Assembly: GCA_027922465.2 (NCBI GenBank)
Contig: BQMF02000263.1
Location: forward strand, 372,001-436,000
Length of the DNA: 64,000 nucleotides
Source of the DNA: Turritopsis dohrnii
Taxonomy: Eukaryota; Cnidaria; Hydrozoa; Anthoathecata; Oceaniidae
Direction of reading: 5' to 3'
Shown: piece by piece, positions 36,921 through 47,814 of the stretch
Layout: the number at the start of each line of letters is the position of its first letter
Numbering within the stretch: position 1 is the stretch's first letter
Notes under the pieces: model-generated
Seen by the model: only the letters and a program-made list of their open reading frames with translations
Database searches by the model: none
Told to the model about the DNA's origin: nothing
Made by a program: the position numbers and the translations under genes

Positions 36921-37922
36921 TTAAACATTTATAGCAATAATCGCACCTCTGTTATCCAAATTCAGTTCGGTTGTATCGTCTTCTAGAAATACCTCCATAA
37001 TTTCATCTATTGTGGTAGGTACAGTCAATTTTTTGGCTGCAAAATATTTGACAATATGCGTGTGATAAACATTCACAGTAGCTGAATCGAAAATCATTTT
37101 CATGCTGAACTGGTTTTCTAGGTTATTGCGTAAGCACACAATTTCACATCTAGTGCACTTAAACAATCGACTTTTATCTCCAGACGAAACATTTTGACTA
37201 CAACGTGGACATACAACCCTTTGTTGCTCATTGAAAATCGAAGATGGCGGAAAATAAATTGATTTTATTCTCAATTCGGAAAGCGTGCTTTTAGCCTTGT
37301 TAATGTCAGTAGAGGAAGGTGTAAAGATTGTGTTGTGGTTTGTATTAAGCGAAACAGTTCCAAAGTAGTCGTTCACTACTGCACTTGTAATCAAATACAC
37401 TCCATCGTTCTGAACTGACTTTATCCCATCACCTCACAATGTAACCTTTATTACACCCGTCTCATCATTAGCGGATAAATCTAACTTGTTTACAACTGCA
37501 CCAGTTTTCCTTAACTTCGTAGGAATACTCGGACGACCTTCAGATAATTTGATAGGACTTCTCGTCTTGCAGCGTTTTCCAATTCGTCATGGTAGCTTTC
37601 ATTAAAACAAACACCACGGAACGTTTTGGTAGGCGATTGTAGCTGCAAGTTAAAATATTTCAAATTTTGATTTTTCTTGGTATGCTTCACTGATGTCACA
37701 TTATGTACATAAGCAACGAGATCTGCAAAATAACAATAAGTAAAATTGACATAGAAACATTATATTCAAATGTCATTACAGTCAGACTGTTTATTTTTGA
37801 GACCAAAATATTGCAAAAATACTTATGCATGCACATTGCCTACCAGCTGTATTCCCAAACATTTCTACGTTGCCTTGATTAAAGCTACCCAAAACTGATT
37901 TGATAATATTGTAAGTAGGCAT
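36921..37922 (-). pseudogene. RPA-like single-stranded DNA-binding protein (OB fold plus zinc ribbon), decayed
   Basis: Exon 1 is 37844-37922 (start MPTYNIIKSVLGSFNQ), with donor GTAGGC; exon 2 starts at 37722 after TTTTGCAG and runs to a stop at 36921. Joined, it gives an OB-fold-like region (LVAYVHNVTSVKHTKKNQ ... TGVIKVTL), then a zinc ribbon CPRC-x(13)-CTRC near the C-terminal half. This order matches the C-terminal DNA-binding part of replication protein A large subunits and RPA-like genes carried by some transposons; the role would be coating single-stranded DNA. Two lesions are visible: a frameshift near 37554 (after NAARRE) and an in-frame TGA at about 37434-37436 where family logic expects TGG. 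It is the only recognisable gene in the 5.75-kb element. Confidence 0.65.
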
Positions 37923-38044
37923 AGTTTCTTCACGAGACGTTACGATCCACCCAAAAACCAGTGTTGCAGTAGTAGTTCGAGTGCAAACACTTTAGGCAGT
38001 ATAAATAAAAACACACACTGGAAACCTGCCCCCCGAATATATCA

Positions 38045-38302
38045 AACGTACTGGTAACTGTACGTTGCGGAAGGCACCAACTGGAAATGGACAGATGTTT
38101 ATAGTTTAAGTGTACTGGAAACTGTACACTTCAGGAGGTGATACTTAATAAATAATAAACACACTGGAAAATGTGTGCCACAGTATATTTCATAATATTA
38201 CCAACGTACTGGAAATTGTACGTTGCAGGTGGTTTCAAGTGCACTGGAAACTGTATACACTTCAAAGATATGGTAAGCAACAAACTCACTGGAAAAGTAG
38301 TG
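38045..38302. repeat. array of short hairpins with constant 8-base loop
   Basis: Hairpins at 38045-38066 (stem AACGTAC), 38108-38131 (stem AAGTGTAC), 38160-38177 (stem CACAC) and 38202-38225 (stem CAACGTAC) have perfect stems of 7, 8, 5 and 8 bp and loops TGGTAACT, TGGAAACT, TGGAAAAT and TGGAAATT. Weaker members are at 38077-38090, 38238-38262 (2-base bulge) and 38287-38302, and lone ACTGGAAA cores at about 38018 and 38383. Core spacing is 30-50 bases. The array lies 120-380 bases above the RPA-like start codon. Confidence 0.8.
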
Positions 38303-38309
38303 CCTAAAG

Positions 38310-39110
38310 TTGATGTTGTGTGTAGTGCATCATAAAGTCAACAAAAACTAGTAGAAAGAAATTTTTAAAAATAACAAACACACTGGAAACAAGTATGGCT
38401 ACAGTAAAAAAAAATAACTAAAAGTAAATTTGGGGGAACAAATAAGCAAAAACCAACCTCTTTCTCTTTCGTAACTGCTTCGTAAGGAACTCCACGCTTT
38501 AACTTGGGGAGAGCACAAGATTTACGACTTACACCATTTTGAAGAACCGTGCGCTGCGCATGATGGAGGTGAAAGCGTGCAGCCTGGATACCGCGTGGAA
38601 AGGTTAGGCTCCGAAAAAAGTTCCACGACACGACAAAAAGAGGATTTTAATACTCAGCTGCCGTAAACGGCCGGCTGAGTAATAAACAAAAGGTATTTAC
38701 GCCTTTGGTGTTGAATCATAGTCGGCTTTGAAAAGTCACATCAAACAGTAATGTCGACACTAATTTACTTGAAATCTTTTTGTATTTAGCACTGTTAAAT
38801 AATTTCTTTTAGAATTAACATGATACCACCTCAACATTATGAATTGCACGTGCGAAACACCAGTCTCAACACCTAAATTAAATTCATATAGAAATATAGA
38901 ATCTATTTTCTCACTTCGGCAACTTTTTATCTTGGAGTTTTCAGCTATCACAATTCATCAAGGGTAAGAGCAATAGAAAAATATGTCAGAGGTGCCATGG
39001 TACAGCTGTAGTTAAAAATAATATCCAGGACAGCATATCATTAGGATTAACATATTCATCGACTTGCTCAACTGATTAATTTTGATGCCATTTCTGCATT
39101 AATGTAAATC
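38310..39110. other. interior of the large element, upstream of the RPA-like gene
   Basis: A minus-strand frame at 38365-38631 includes SRKSCALPKLKRGVPYEAVT, which looks protein-like and ends before a possible donor at about 38459; I cannot join it to another exon or name it. The rest shows nothing. Confidence 0.3.
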
Positions 39111-40016
39111 AAAACTTGCGCCATAAAATTTCTCCGTTTGCAAATTTTCATTATAGTTGAACAATTTGGTCCAAATTTGGCCTTAGGCACAAGTTGACCT
39201 TCAATTTCGAAAACAGCAGTACAAAGTTATTCCTCTATTATATCTTCATTAGAATTGAACAATTTTCAAAATTTGCCACAAATTTGGTCTACTTTGCCTT
39301 TTTTTAAAAACTCACACTATTCCCAGTGAACTTTCGAAAATATCCCTTACAATATTTGAAAAATATTCTCTAACTCAGAAAAAATAAAACCAAAAAAATT
39401 TTCCGAGTTAGTAACTCGGGAAAACTTTTCGAAAATAAAATAGAAAAATTAAACTTTAAAAATTTCCCGAGTTAGTAACTCGGAAAAAATAAAACAAAAA
39501 AAATTTTCCGAGTTAGTAACTCGGGAAAATTTTACGTGAATAAAATTTCCGAGTTAGTAACTCGGTTTGCGACGTCATAATTCGTAACTCGGTTTTGTAA
39601 CTCGGTTTTGTAACTCGGGAATTCCGAACCTCTGTGTTTCATAATGTAGGAAACTACGTGTTAATCGACCATTAAAAATTCAATTACATTTTTCCAAGAC
39701 ATTTCCCTTGTTTTTTCAAAAACCACCTTTTTATTTTTCACAAAAATGTACTAGCCGAAAGAACTTGAAAGTGGATTTCCATAGATGTAAAAATTATTTT
39801 GAAATTCGATATATTCATTTAAAAAAACAGCTTTAAAATTTGCGTTTCCAATATTATGAAACACACTGTACATTATCAGTTTATGAGAATCAGTTTAATT
39901 TTTTTATGACGATTTTGCCCACTGGGACTATATTTCCATTTATGAGGATTATTTAATTTGCTATATGTAACACGTTTTCTTTTATTTCATTTATTGATCC
40001 ATTAAATGATAATGTA

Positions 40017-40852
40017 CAGTGTGTCCCAGAGAATTTCGGTCTGAGATTTTAACAAGCTATAACTTTTCACACATATATCAGATTTTAGAGATTTTTACAT
40101 CATTCGATGGCATTTTTTTCAAGGATTTTAAAAACCTATATCTTAAATAATTTAGTCCAAAACCTTTCTGGTAAATATGATTTCTTTAAACTGTCACGGT
40201 CATTAACTCCTTAATGGTTAATAAAAGTAAGTTTTCACGTGCGATTATTCTTTTGTTTATTAAGAACATGTCGTGGTGTTATTGAACACACTAAAATTAT
40301 AATCTCATCACAAAGTTAAAAATTGCGAGACGGGGGCTTCTACAAAAGTTTTTGACATCATATGAGCAATTTTTAGTTGCTACAAAAACTTTTCTCCACT
40401 GAGATTCAGAGTCTATCAGTGTTAAGAAGTAAAATTGTTGACTCAGCAAATAATCTTAGACAAAATCAAAATTTTATTCGCTACTCTTTATGACAGCAAC
40501 AGAAAATCGCTGTGTCAAGAGAAACGGGGGACATGTTGAGACAGCTTAAAGTTTTGTTTTTAATGACTCTTGTGTTTTACAGTCACTTGACTTTGATATT
40601 GTTTTTGATAATGACCTTTGATAGCTGTTATTGAAAGATGTGTTAATTAACCATTAAGAAGATAATTGGATTTTTTTCATGGTAAAATCCTTAATTGTTT
40701 CCAAACTAAAAGGTTTTGGAGAACAAAATGTACATTTTTAAAATCTATGAATAAAATCCTATCGAATGGTGTAAAAATTGCTGAAATCTGATATATGTGT
40801 GAAACGTTATGAGCTGTTAAAATCTCAGACCGAAATTCTATGGGACACACTT
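40017..40852. mobile_element. 836-bp long-TIR MITE, CAGTGTGTCCCAGAG ends
   Basis: Inverted repeats of about 150 bases on each side (CAGTGTGTCCCAGAGAATTT against AAGTGTGTCCCATAGAATTT) with TA on both flanks. No coding capacity. A truncated relative of the end (GGGTGTCTCAGAAAG) occurs near 4407. Confidence 0.85.
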
Positions 40853-41611
40853 TATTTCAACCTTAAAGCAAAAATCTTTTTTGTAAATGTTATCATTGCA
40901 CCCACCGCCTCGTTTCCAACGTTTAAAATTATGACGTACATAATTTGGTGAAACAATTGTCTTCTATCTTTATAAGCACAAACGTCATAGGTTTTCCGTG
41001 AAAGCAAGAAATAAATTACCACTTTGACTTTTTTGAGAAGCGGAACAGAGCTTTTTTGGCAAGATCAGATATTGTCATCCAAATACTATAAGAGAGAGAT
41101 GTGCTAGGCTGCAGTCAATCACTGAAATTTCTAAGAGGACATGCCAAAAATTTGATTTTCAAATTTGATTCTCAAATTTTTGAGCTAGATATTTATATGG
41201 TTGATTTAGCCCAAAATTTAGGCAAAATTGACGATCTGTGAGGTGACTGCAACTTCTTGACAATATGAATAGTGTATATTTGAAACTCAATTTTACATTT
41301 TTGACAAATGCATTAATCTTTTTTACCTCAGCAATCTGTGTAACTGCTGATTCATCACAGTCCGATTTCAGTTTCTGGCCCAAATCAAGGACCGCGGAGA
41401 AAAATTTAGTTTGGGGAGGTGCTGACTAATTAGCGGGAAAAATCATGTTTCGCTTACACGAAACTATATTTCTATAGATTTGTGGGGAATTATATATAAC
41501 TTAGTAGAGTAGTTCATGAATTTTTCCCTACAAAGTCATTAGAAACTTCACATCAACACTTGAAATAAGCGTGTAAAGTAATGATGTTTCTTTTGATACA
41601 AGAAAAGGCTG

Positions 41612-41679
41612 AAAAACTGTTCAATTAAAAAGTTACTTCAGAGATTTAACTGAAGTAACTTTTTAATTGAACAGTTTTT
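41612..41679. repeat. perfect 29-bp stem hairpin
   Basis: Arms 41612-41640 and 41651-41679 are exact reverse complements (starting AAAAACTGTTCAATTAAAAA) around a 10-base loop. No terminal repeat family or target duplication is evident. Confidence 0.85.
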
Positions 41680-41926
41680 AATTGATTTTTTTCGTGTAAC
41701 AGGCTTGTCGATTTTACGAATCTCCCAATTAGGCCCAAGAAAAATTTACGAGTTTTATTGGACTAGCTAAAACTGTAAAAAAATCCTAAACCAACGAAAA
41801 CATTAGGGGTGGGTGGCTATGCTTAATGTCCTTGTACGTAGTCGCTTAACATATAGCTGTCTAACATGGAACCTTACAAAATGACAAGTAAACCACATCA
41901 ACGCAACGTATAATACAATTGTCAAA

Positions 41927-42136
41927 AAAAAGGTGAGAGGCGGATATTGCAGGAAAGAAGGATCGTTCAGTTACGAATTTACGAATGAAGAACACCTACA
42001 AAAATGCAAAACAGAAAGTATCATTCAACACATAAAAAGACAACAACGGAACTACGTTGCACACACAATTCTTAAACCAGACACCAGCATTACAAAAAGA
42101 TTGCTCTCCAACAACAAAGGAAAGAAACAAGGTTGA
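41927..42136 (+). pseudogene. LINE-type retrotransposon C-terminal fragment
   Basis: A 67-codon frame contains CKTESIIQHIKRQQRNYVAH followed by ILKPDTSITKRLL, which resembles the tail of non-LTR retrotransposon ORF2 proteins (an IxxxIxxxQxxxxxH helix after the reverse transcriptase). Only this 3' piece remains, with no reverse transcriptase upstream. Confidence 0.45.
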
Positions 42137-42818
42137 CAAATAACGCTACACAACACGGTCATCATAAATGAATGTAGCACACCGGAGGTATTGCACCGTA
42201 ATGCCCTCTCACGACTCTATTAAGAACAGATTTGTATTAGGTCGGCCAGTTAGGTTTCGACCGGTCAATATCTAATGTAATTTAGATTGATCTAATAATG
42301 TATATATATAGCCCCCTTAGCCACCCTGCTCTGTGGTGCCTGCAAATTGGCTAAGTTTTAAAGCTGATCTTATATTTTCCAATAAAGGAATTTCAATCTT
42401 CATCGTCGAAGTTTGATTCCTCTTCCAAGTTTTCTATTTTGTCCTCTTGCTACAAGACACCTTATTTTTAGCAAAAAGTAAAAGTTTTAAAAATGTATAA
42501 AATACATTTTCTACTACTACTTTTCGAGTTTCTTGTCCTCTGAAACAAAAAACCACGAAAACAATGCGTAATAAAATGGAATCAAAAGGACGTATGGCTG
42601 GACTACTCTTTTAAACACATGCCAAACCGTTAAAATCATTGGACCATAGTTATCGTTCACCAGTGGACAGTGGACGTTTACAAGTGGAACAGATGGACAT
42701 TTCCTTCCATTCCGTTTATATGGAAGTTCTTGTAAATATCTTGTAAAGACGGTCGTCTGAAAGTTTACGTCACCAACAGTACAAACCGATTTTTGGAAAT
42801 AAAATTGAAAACGAGATC
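42137..42818. other. intergenic
   Basis: Nothing recognised. Contains a short TA repeat at about 42300. Confidence 0.5.
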
Positions 42819-43118
42819 GTGAAAATTAAGAATATGTCATTTTCAACGAGTATATTTAATTTTATACAAAAGCCTGTTACCCTCAGGGCAGTATGCAATG
42901 TTTGGAATCTAATTGGATCACTCCACCATATACCTACTTCGGGGAAAATATCATTTGCAACTCAAATATTCAACAACATAAAAAACAATAAATTCTGCTA
43001 CTCCGGTAACAATTTACTAACAACTCGATCGTATGCAACGGATGTTAAGTGTACTATTCAAGCCTCTCAACGTTCTTTGGTCACGGTCGAGCGGTCGCTG
43101 GGCTGGCTTTTAACTTAA
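42819..43118 (+). CDS. ORF with mitochondrial-presequence character, unknown
   Basis: 99 codons from ATG at 42819 (or the second Met at 42834). The peptide is rich in Ser, Lys, Arg, Asn and hydrophobics with almost no acidic residues for 75 positions, and contains RSYATD, like the cleavage region of mitochondrial targeting peptides. After this point the sequence loses coding character, so the real gene, if any, would splice near 43040; no continuing exon was found. It may be the first exon or a retained fragment of a nuclear-encoded mitochondrial protein, or chance. Confidence 0.3.
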   Translation: MKIKNMSFSTSIFNFIQKPVTLRAVCNVWNLIGSLHHIPTSGKISFATQIFNNIKNNKFCYSGNNLLTTRSYATDVKCTIQASQRSLVTVERSLGWLLT

Positions 43119-43274
43119 TGAAAGCAATATCTTTTAAAATTGTTTAAGATAAGGAATGCTGCTTGTAGTTAGAAATATTGACTGTAGACAGTGTGTGAAC
43201 TGAGTGTCCGAATTACTGTGAGCGTAGGATTAAATTGTGCATTGACAGTGCGATGTGGAAAGCAAAGACACCTT

Positions 43275-43547
43275 ATTTATTTATTTATCATTATTTTACC
43301 GAGGCCAGAGGGAAATAACAGTGAAATTCATTGATTCCACCAGGAATGTATACCTCAGATTTTAAGGTAGAGAACTTGCAACTACTAGACTGATAGGTAA
43401 TTGTGGTCTTATTATGCAATTTTAGGCACTCGCTCATTACATCACATTTGAACCACTACCAACTATCACCCTTGTATTACAAATCCGCCGTCTTACCAAG
43501 TGAGATATACACTATACTATATACCCACTATACTACAGCGCCTTGTT
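43275..43547 (-). mobile_element. tRNA-derived SINE, diverged copy
   Basis: On the minus strand it begins GGCGCTGTAGTATAGTGGG, like the head of the SINE at 7925-8247, has a box-B-like GTGGTTCAAAT, and ends at a (TAAA)n tail at 43275-43290. An extra tandem of GTATAGTG suggests a small internal duplication. Confidence 0.65.
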
Positions 43548-43726
43548 TAACCAGGTCAATTGAACTGTTTTGAATAAGGATGTTGTTTGCAATAATTTAG
43601 GTTAGGTTTGTTTAACATCATACTAGCTATTTAAATACAAGAAACTCCCAATATACTTTAAGGAACACTATAATAACCGCTCTCAATTTTTTATTCAGTC
43701 GTTCATCAGCCTACCATGTGACTCTT

Positions 43727-44080
43727 TCAATGTAACCCAGTCTGACACAAACCTTCGCACAGGAACAGATTTTCCAAGAACTTTTCAAAAACCTTTTCAC
43801 TGAATTTTTCTTCAGGAAAAAGTCTCATTGACACAATGTTTCGTTCATCTTCAAGAGAGGCCGTAATGCTCCCTCTCTCAATCTTATCTGAATTGATGCT
43901 TCCTTTCATATCCTTAACAATTGTCTGAATCATCGATTCGTAACACTTCTTTATCGAGTCTTTACTATATAGTTTAAGCTCATGAAGATGGCTCAATTGA
44001 CATTTTACATTTCGACCCTTCCAGCTCAGGGTAATGCATCCATGCGCCGATTTTATCAACAATTCAATTTCCATTTCCAA
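43727..44080 (-). CDS. hypothetical ORF, 117 residues
   Basis: A frame with balanced, protein-like composition (KLYSKDSIKKCYESMIQTI, then FSEKVFEKFLENLF) and stop at 43727. No family recognised. It could be the last exon of the unknown gene starting at 48120 on the same strand, or a stand-alone remnant of a transposon protein. No splice site is decisive. Confidence 0.3.
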   Translation of the reverse strand: MEMEIELLIKSAHGCITLSWKGRNVKCQLSHLHELKLYSKDSIKKCYESMIQTIVKDMKGSINSDKIERGSITASLEDERNIVSMRLFPEEKFSEKVFEKFLENLFLCEGLCQTGLH

Positions 44081-46093
44081 TTTTCAAATGATACGATGGA
44101 ATATTAGGTAACGAAATTCTTCAAAATCATAAATATGAATTGATCAAAATTTTGTAATTTCTGTTTGGAAAGTTTACCTAAAGTTAAAATCTCAGGATAA
44201 TAAAGATTTTATAATGTTGTTCACTATTTGAGAATGGAGCTTTTGAGGCTAGCCAGATGCATAAGATTGCAAACTTTTTTCTATTTTTAGCTTGTTGTTT
44301 TCACTTTTTTAAAAAAGGATATTGACTCATATTACATACTGCGTTATTTTTTGTTTATTGCTGATCTGTTGTTATCTTGTTTTTGATTCTTTTTAAATCC
44401 ACATTTGGATCAGATGTTTTTATTTTGCATTTACTTCGAAAGTACCAGATGCGAGGAGATCTCAGTAAAAACTGTTATTCTCTGCCCAAAATGTGTTGTT
44501 TTCAACGTACTTTCATTGTAAGCAATGTAATATATGCAAGCAATGTGTTGGTCTCTAGATCAAAGATTAAGCTATTTCGAGAATATAAGCTCTTTTCGAT
44601 ATTAGAGTTTATTGGGTCATCTGTAGGGGATTTAAAAATGGGAATTTGTTCTTTTTTCCATCAAAAATGAAATTTGGTTAGCCTGAACTGTGATCTGCAA
44701 ATTGACGAAAAGTACGTTCTCGGCAAGAGTGTGTGTGAAGGTTGATTGATTTTTAAGATATGTTTTGGCTTTGTTTGCTTTTTCGATTCGTTTTCCAACC
44801 AATTCTAACGATTTTAAAATCAATGGGCTTCGAAGGGATGAAAGGTTCATGGTAAGGTGGTGAACCGTTCATTACTTGTATTGCTAGTACCGTCCGTGAA
44901 AATTACATTTTTGTTGTGGTTTGATATTATTGGTCAGCGCGTTAAGCAGCTGATCTTTCATTAGCGTTTATCCGTCCCATGTCCACAGTTCTAGCCTGGA
45001 TTCCTCATTGAAAGCTGATACCACTTAAAAATAAGGGTAGAATAGAGGCTTATTTGTTAATCGTGGCTTAATTCAGATCTTTCAGATCTTTTATAATTAC
45101 AGCTATTTATCAGCTATTTTACATTGAAGTGCGGCCTCAAATTAAAACACGAGTTTTACAGTTTGCCCATCACACAGATATCGTTTTGGAAATAAAAGCT
45201 GAAGGAAAGGGTTATTCTTCACCAGAGAAGTAAAGAAATTCGTAATATTATCACTGTATATTATAATTGAACCTGCCATTATATACTGTTCAGTTGGCTA
45301 GGGCTGATTTTGTGTTATGTGCTATATATTGGTCAGACCTGGAGATAGAGAGAGCTCTGCTGCCTCCAAAAGGACCTATATTATATGATATGTATATGTT
45401 ATTGGATTTCTGCGAAAGCAAGAAATACTTTAAAACCGGCTTTGTTTTTCTTTTTCTTTTTTTTTTTTTTCTGCTGTCCAAACCTAGCGGGTTTTTTGAA
45501 ATTTCGTGTGTGCGCTTAAATGAAACTTATGCTTACCACGCATGTGAGGGTAGAAACCATTTTAAATTTTCTAAAGTTTCTTGAAAATGATAGATAAGGG
45601 TATCTGAAGATAAAAAAGAATTTCCATAGAAGAAACTTATAATTATCTTGAACTGTGATCATTCTTTTCTAATTAAAAAGAAGTTTTCAACGTTTTGTAA
45701 ACAGAAGAGTCAAAAAGGTAGCTATTTTTTTGTTTTTAGAGAGAAATGTTTTGAGATTCTTTAAGCCTGTCTAAATTCAAAACATCTTCGTTTGTTTTGT
45801 ATATGAGCTGTTACGCTTTTTAAGCTCTGGATACTTTGGCTCAGCTTAGTTTCCTCTTCAGCTCCAACATAGAAAATTTGTGTCTACCCTGCACCACTTA
45901 CTTGTTTTATTGTTTGATCAGTTTTTAAGTTATACTGTCAATGTCCCTTATTACGAGTGACTAATCACAATAGCAAATTAAAATATCTGTAAAACAACTG
46001 TCTGTAAAGTCAAAAGATACATTATGTAACAATACAAAACTTTCCTTTCAGTTATATATATAATTATGTTATGTGTGTGCTTTAGAACATATA
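44081..46093. other. intergenic, T-rich
   Basis: Several frames over 60 codons exist but are compositionally T-rich noise (for example around the T-run at 45450). No gene or repeat family supported. Confidence 0.5.
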
Positions 46094-46718
46094 CAGTGTG
46101 TTTCGTAATGTTGGAAATGGAAATTTTAAAGCTGTTTTTTTTAAATGAATATATCGAATTTCAAAACAATTTTTACACCGTTGGAAAGCCATTTTCAAGT
46201 TCTTTCGGATAGTATGTTTTTGTGAAAAATGAGAAAGTGGCCTTTGAAAAAATAAGGAAAATGTCTTGGAAAAATGTAATTAAATTTTTAATGGTCGATT
46301 AAGATGTAAATGAAAAGAAAAGATTTTTTGAAACAATGGCAGCAATTTGGAAAACAATAAACAAATTTAAGCTGTGTGTTCACGAAAAACGTTAAACTTT
46401 TATGTTTTAAAATATCAATTTGGGGGTCTTAGCGCAAACATAAAATTAATAAAAAATTTGAATGGATTCAGTATTTTGAAACAATAAGCACGATGTAATT
46501 AAACTACGTGTTAATCGACCATTAAAAATTTAATTACATTTTTCCAAGACATTTTCCTTATTTTTTCAAAACCCACTTTTTCATTTTTCACAAAAATATA
46601 CTAGCCGAAAGAGCTTGAAAATGGCTTTCCATTGATGTAAAAATTATTTTGAAATTCGGTATATTCATTTAAAAAAACAACTTTAAAATTTCCATTTCCA
46701 ACATTACGAAACACACTG
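46094..46718. mobile_element. 625-bp long-TIR MITE, CAGTGTGTTTCGTAATG ends
   Basis: TIRs of over 200 bases: CAGTGTGTTTCGTAATGTTG at the left matches the inverse at the right, with TA on both sides (46092-46093, 46719-46720). It is the intact relative of the MITE that hosts the 5.75-kb element. Another fragment is at 32166-32235. Confidence 0.9.
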
Positions 46719-47814
46719 TATAAGTATATATATAACTGTTAATGATCAAAATTATTGTTTACTTTTTGTGTTTGAAATATTGATAATTCCATTTGTAATT
46801 AAGAAGATTGACGGTACATGTCAAATGCTTAAAGAACATGATTTACATACGTAATCACTTTTGTGTCATTCAGATGTAGTTAAGTTTATCAGTGGTGTAT
46901 ATACGTATACAATAAAGTTTCGCATAGTGTCAACTATATTTTCGCAATGCCCTTGGGTGCATATGAAATCAGAGATGCAATGTTATGTCGTAAAAATCAT
47001 TCAACCTTTTTTTTGAATTTCTTCAAGAATTTTTATAAACAGGTCATGAATGATAACTCAGATCAAGAATGTTTGTAAGTGCTTTCCATATTGCTAATCA
47101 AAACAAACTACAACAGTTATAATGTTGGTTTTGGTCTATGTGGATGTATTTTGCATGACCAAAATCTGCATGCATTTTTGTGCTTGTAATTTAGGAAGTC
47201 TGCTAGGAAGATTGACACCAAGCATCAAATTCAGAAATCCAGAACTTTTACAGTTTATGAGTTACGTGCATATACATTGTGATATCTGAAAGGATCAATA
47301 TATCCTTGATATTATTTCTTATCAACATAATAAAGAATATTTAATGCCATTCAGATGTAATCCAGTATATTATAAGTTTCACATAGTGTCACTTATCTTT
47401 TGACAATGTCCTAGGGATTATATACATTAGAAATGTGATTTTTTATTTTGGAAATCATATAACTTTTTTCAAATATGTCATATGCTTTTTCTTTCATATT
47501 TCAGCAGATTTTGGCAGAAATCCTTTTTTTATCTTGTTTTTTTATGTATTCATGCAAATGTGTCCATCAATATAGGCAAGTTTTCAATATCACTTTATCC
47601 TGCCTAAAATGAAAATTTATGCAGCACACAAAAATTGAAAAATATATAATAAACATTGGATTAATTCTTCAAAATTGCGTATTGGAAACAAGAGCCTCTG
47701 GTGTTTCTTTATTATCTGCTACCTAGCTAGCTATAATTAAACAGTAGCTCTGAGACATTTCTCACAACACATATAACATTAAAAATATAAAACATATAGC
47801 ATTTTTATCTATAC
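46719..47814. other. probable intron or intergenic, no feature recognised
   Basis: If the gene starting at 48120 is real, this is intronic. I could not find a third exon here. Confidence 0.4.

Larger units (their letters stand above)
33887..39634. mobile_element. 5.75-kb DNA transposon with long palindrome-rich terminal inverted repeats
   Basis: Ends CAGAGGTTTGGAATTC (left) and the inverse of CAGAGGTTCGGAATTC (right). Inverted complementarity extends about 420 bases on the left (to about 34310) and about 510 on the right (from about 39120); the difference is extra copies of the palindrome CCGAGTTACTAACTCGG on the right. A 5-bp TGTTT is duplicated at 33882-33886 and 39635-39639; removing the element and one TGTTT restores the MITE junction seen at 46094. 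Inside are two nested MITEs, an RPA-like pseudogene and a hairpin array. No transposase is recognisable. Long TIRs recall Polinton-like or other large DNA transposons, the CAGAGG end recalls hAT; the 5-bp duplication fits neither exactly. Superfamily undetermined. Confidence 0.85.
33877..39868. mobile_element. host MITE (CAGTGTGTTTC family) split by the large long-TIR element
   Basis: Pieces 33877-33886 and 39635-39868 join to one short MITE copy with CAGTGTGTTTC ends and TA on each side (33875-33876, 39869-39870). The intact relative at 46094-46718 shows the uninterrupted junction, so the large element entered here. Confidence 0.85.

Noticed and set aside
38045..38302. CRISPR-like array
   Set aside because: The repeated part is only about 8 bases, spacing is irregular, stems vary, and the setting is eukaryotic.
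33887..39634. Polinton/Maverick assignment of the large element
   Set aside because: TIR length fits, but there is no polymerase B, integrase, protease or ATPase, the termini do not give a clean AG...CT with a 6-bp duplication, and size is too small.
45267..45584. 105-codon plus-strand ORF as a gene
   Set aside because: It depends on a long T-run for openness and shows no motif or splice context.
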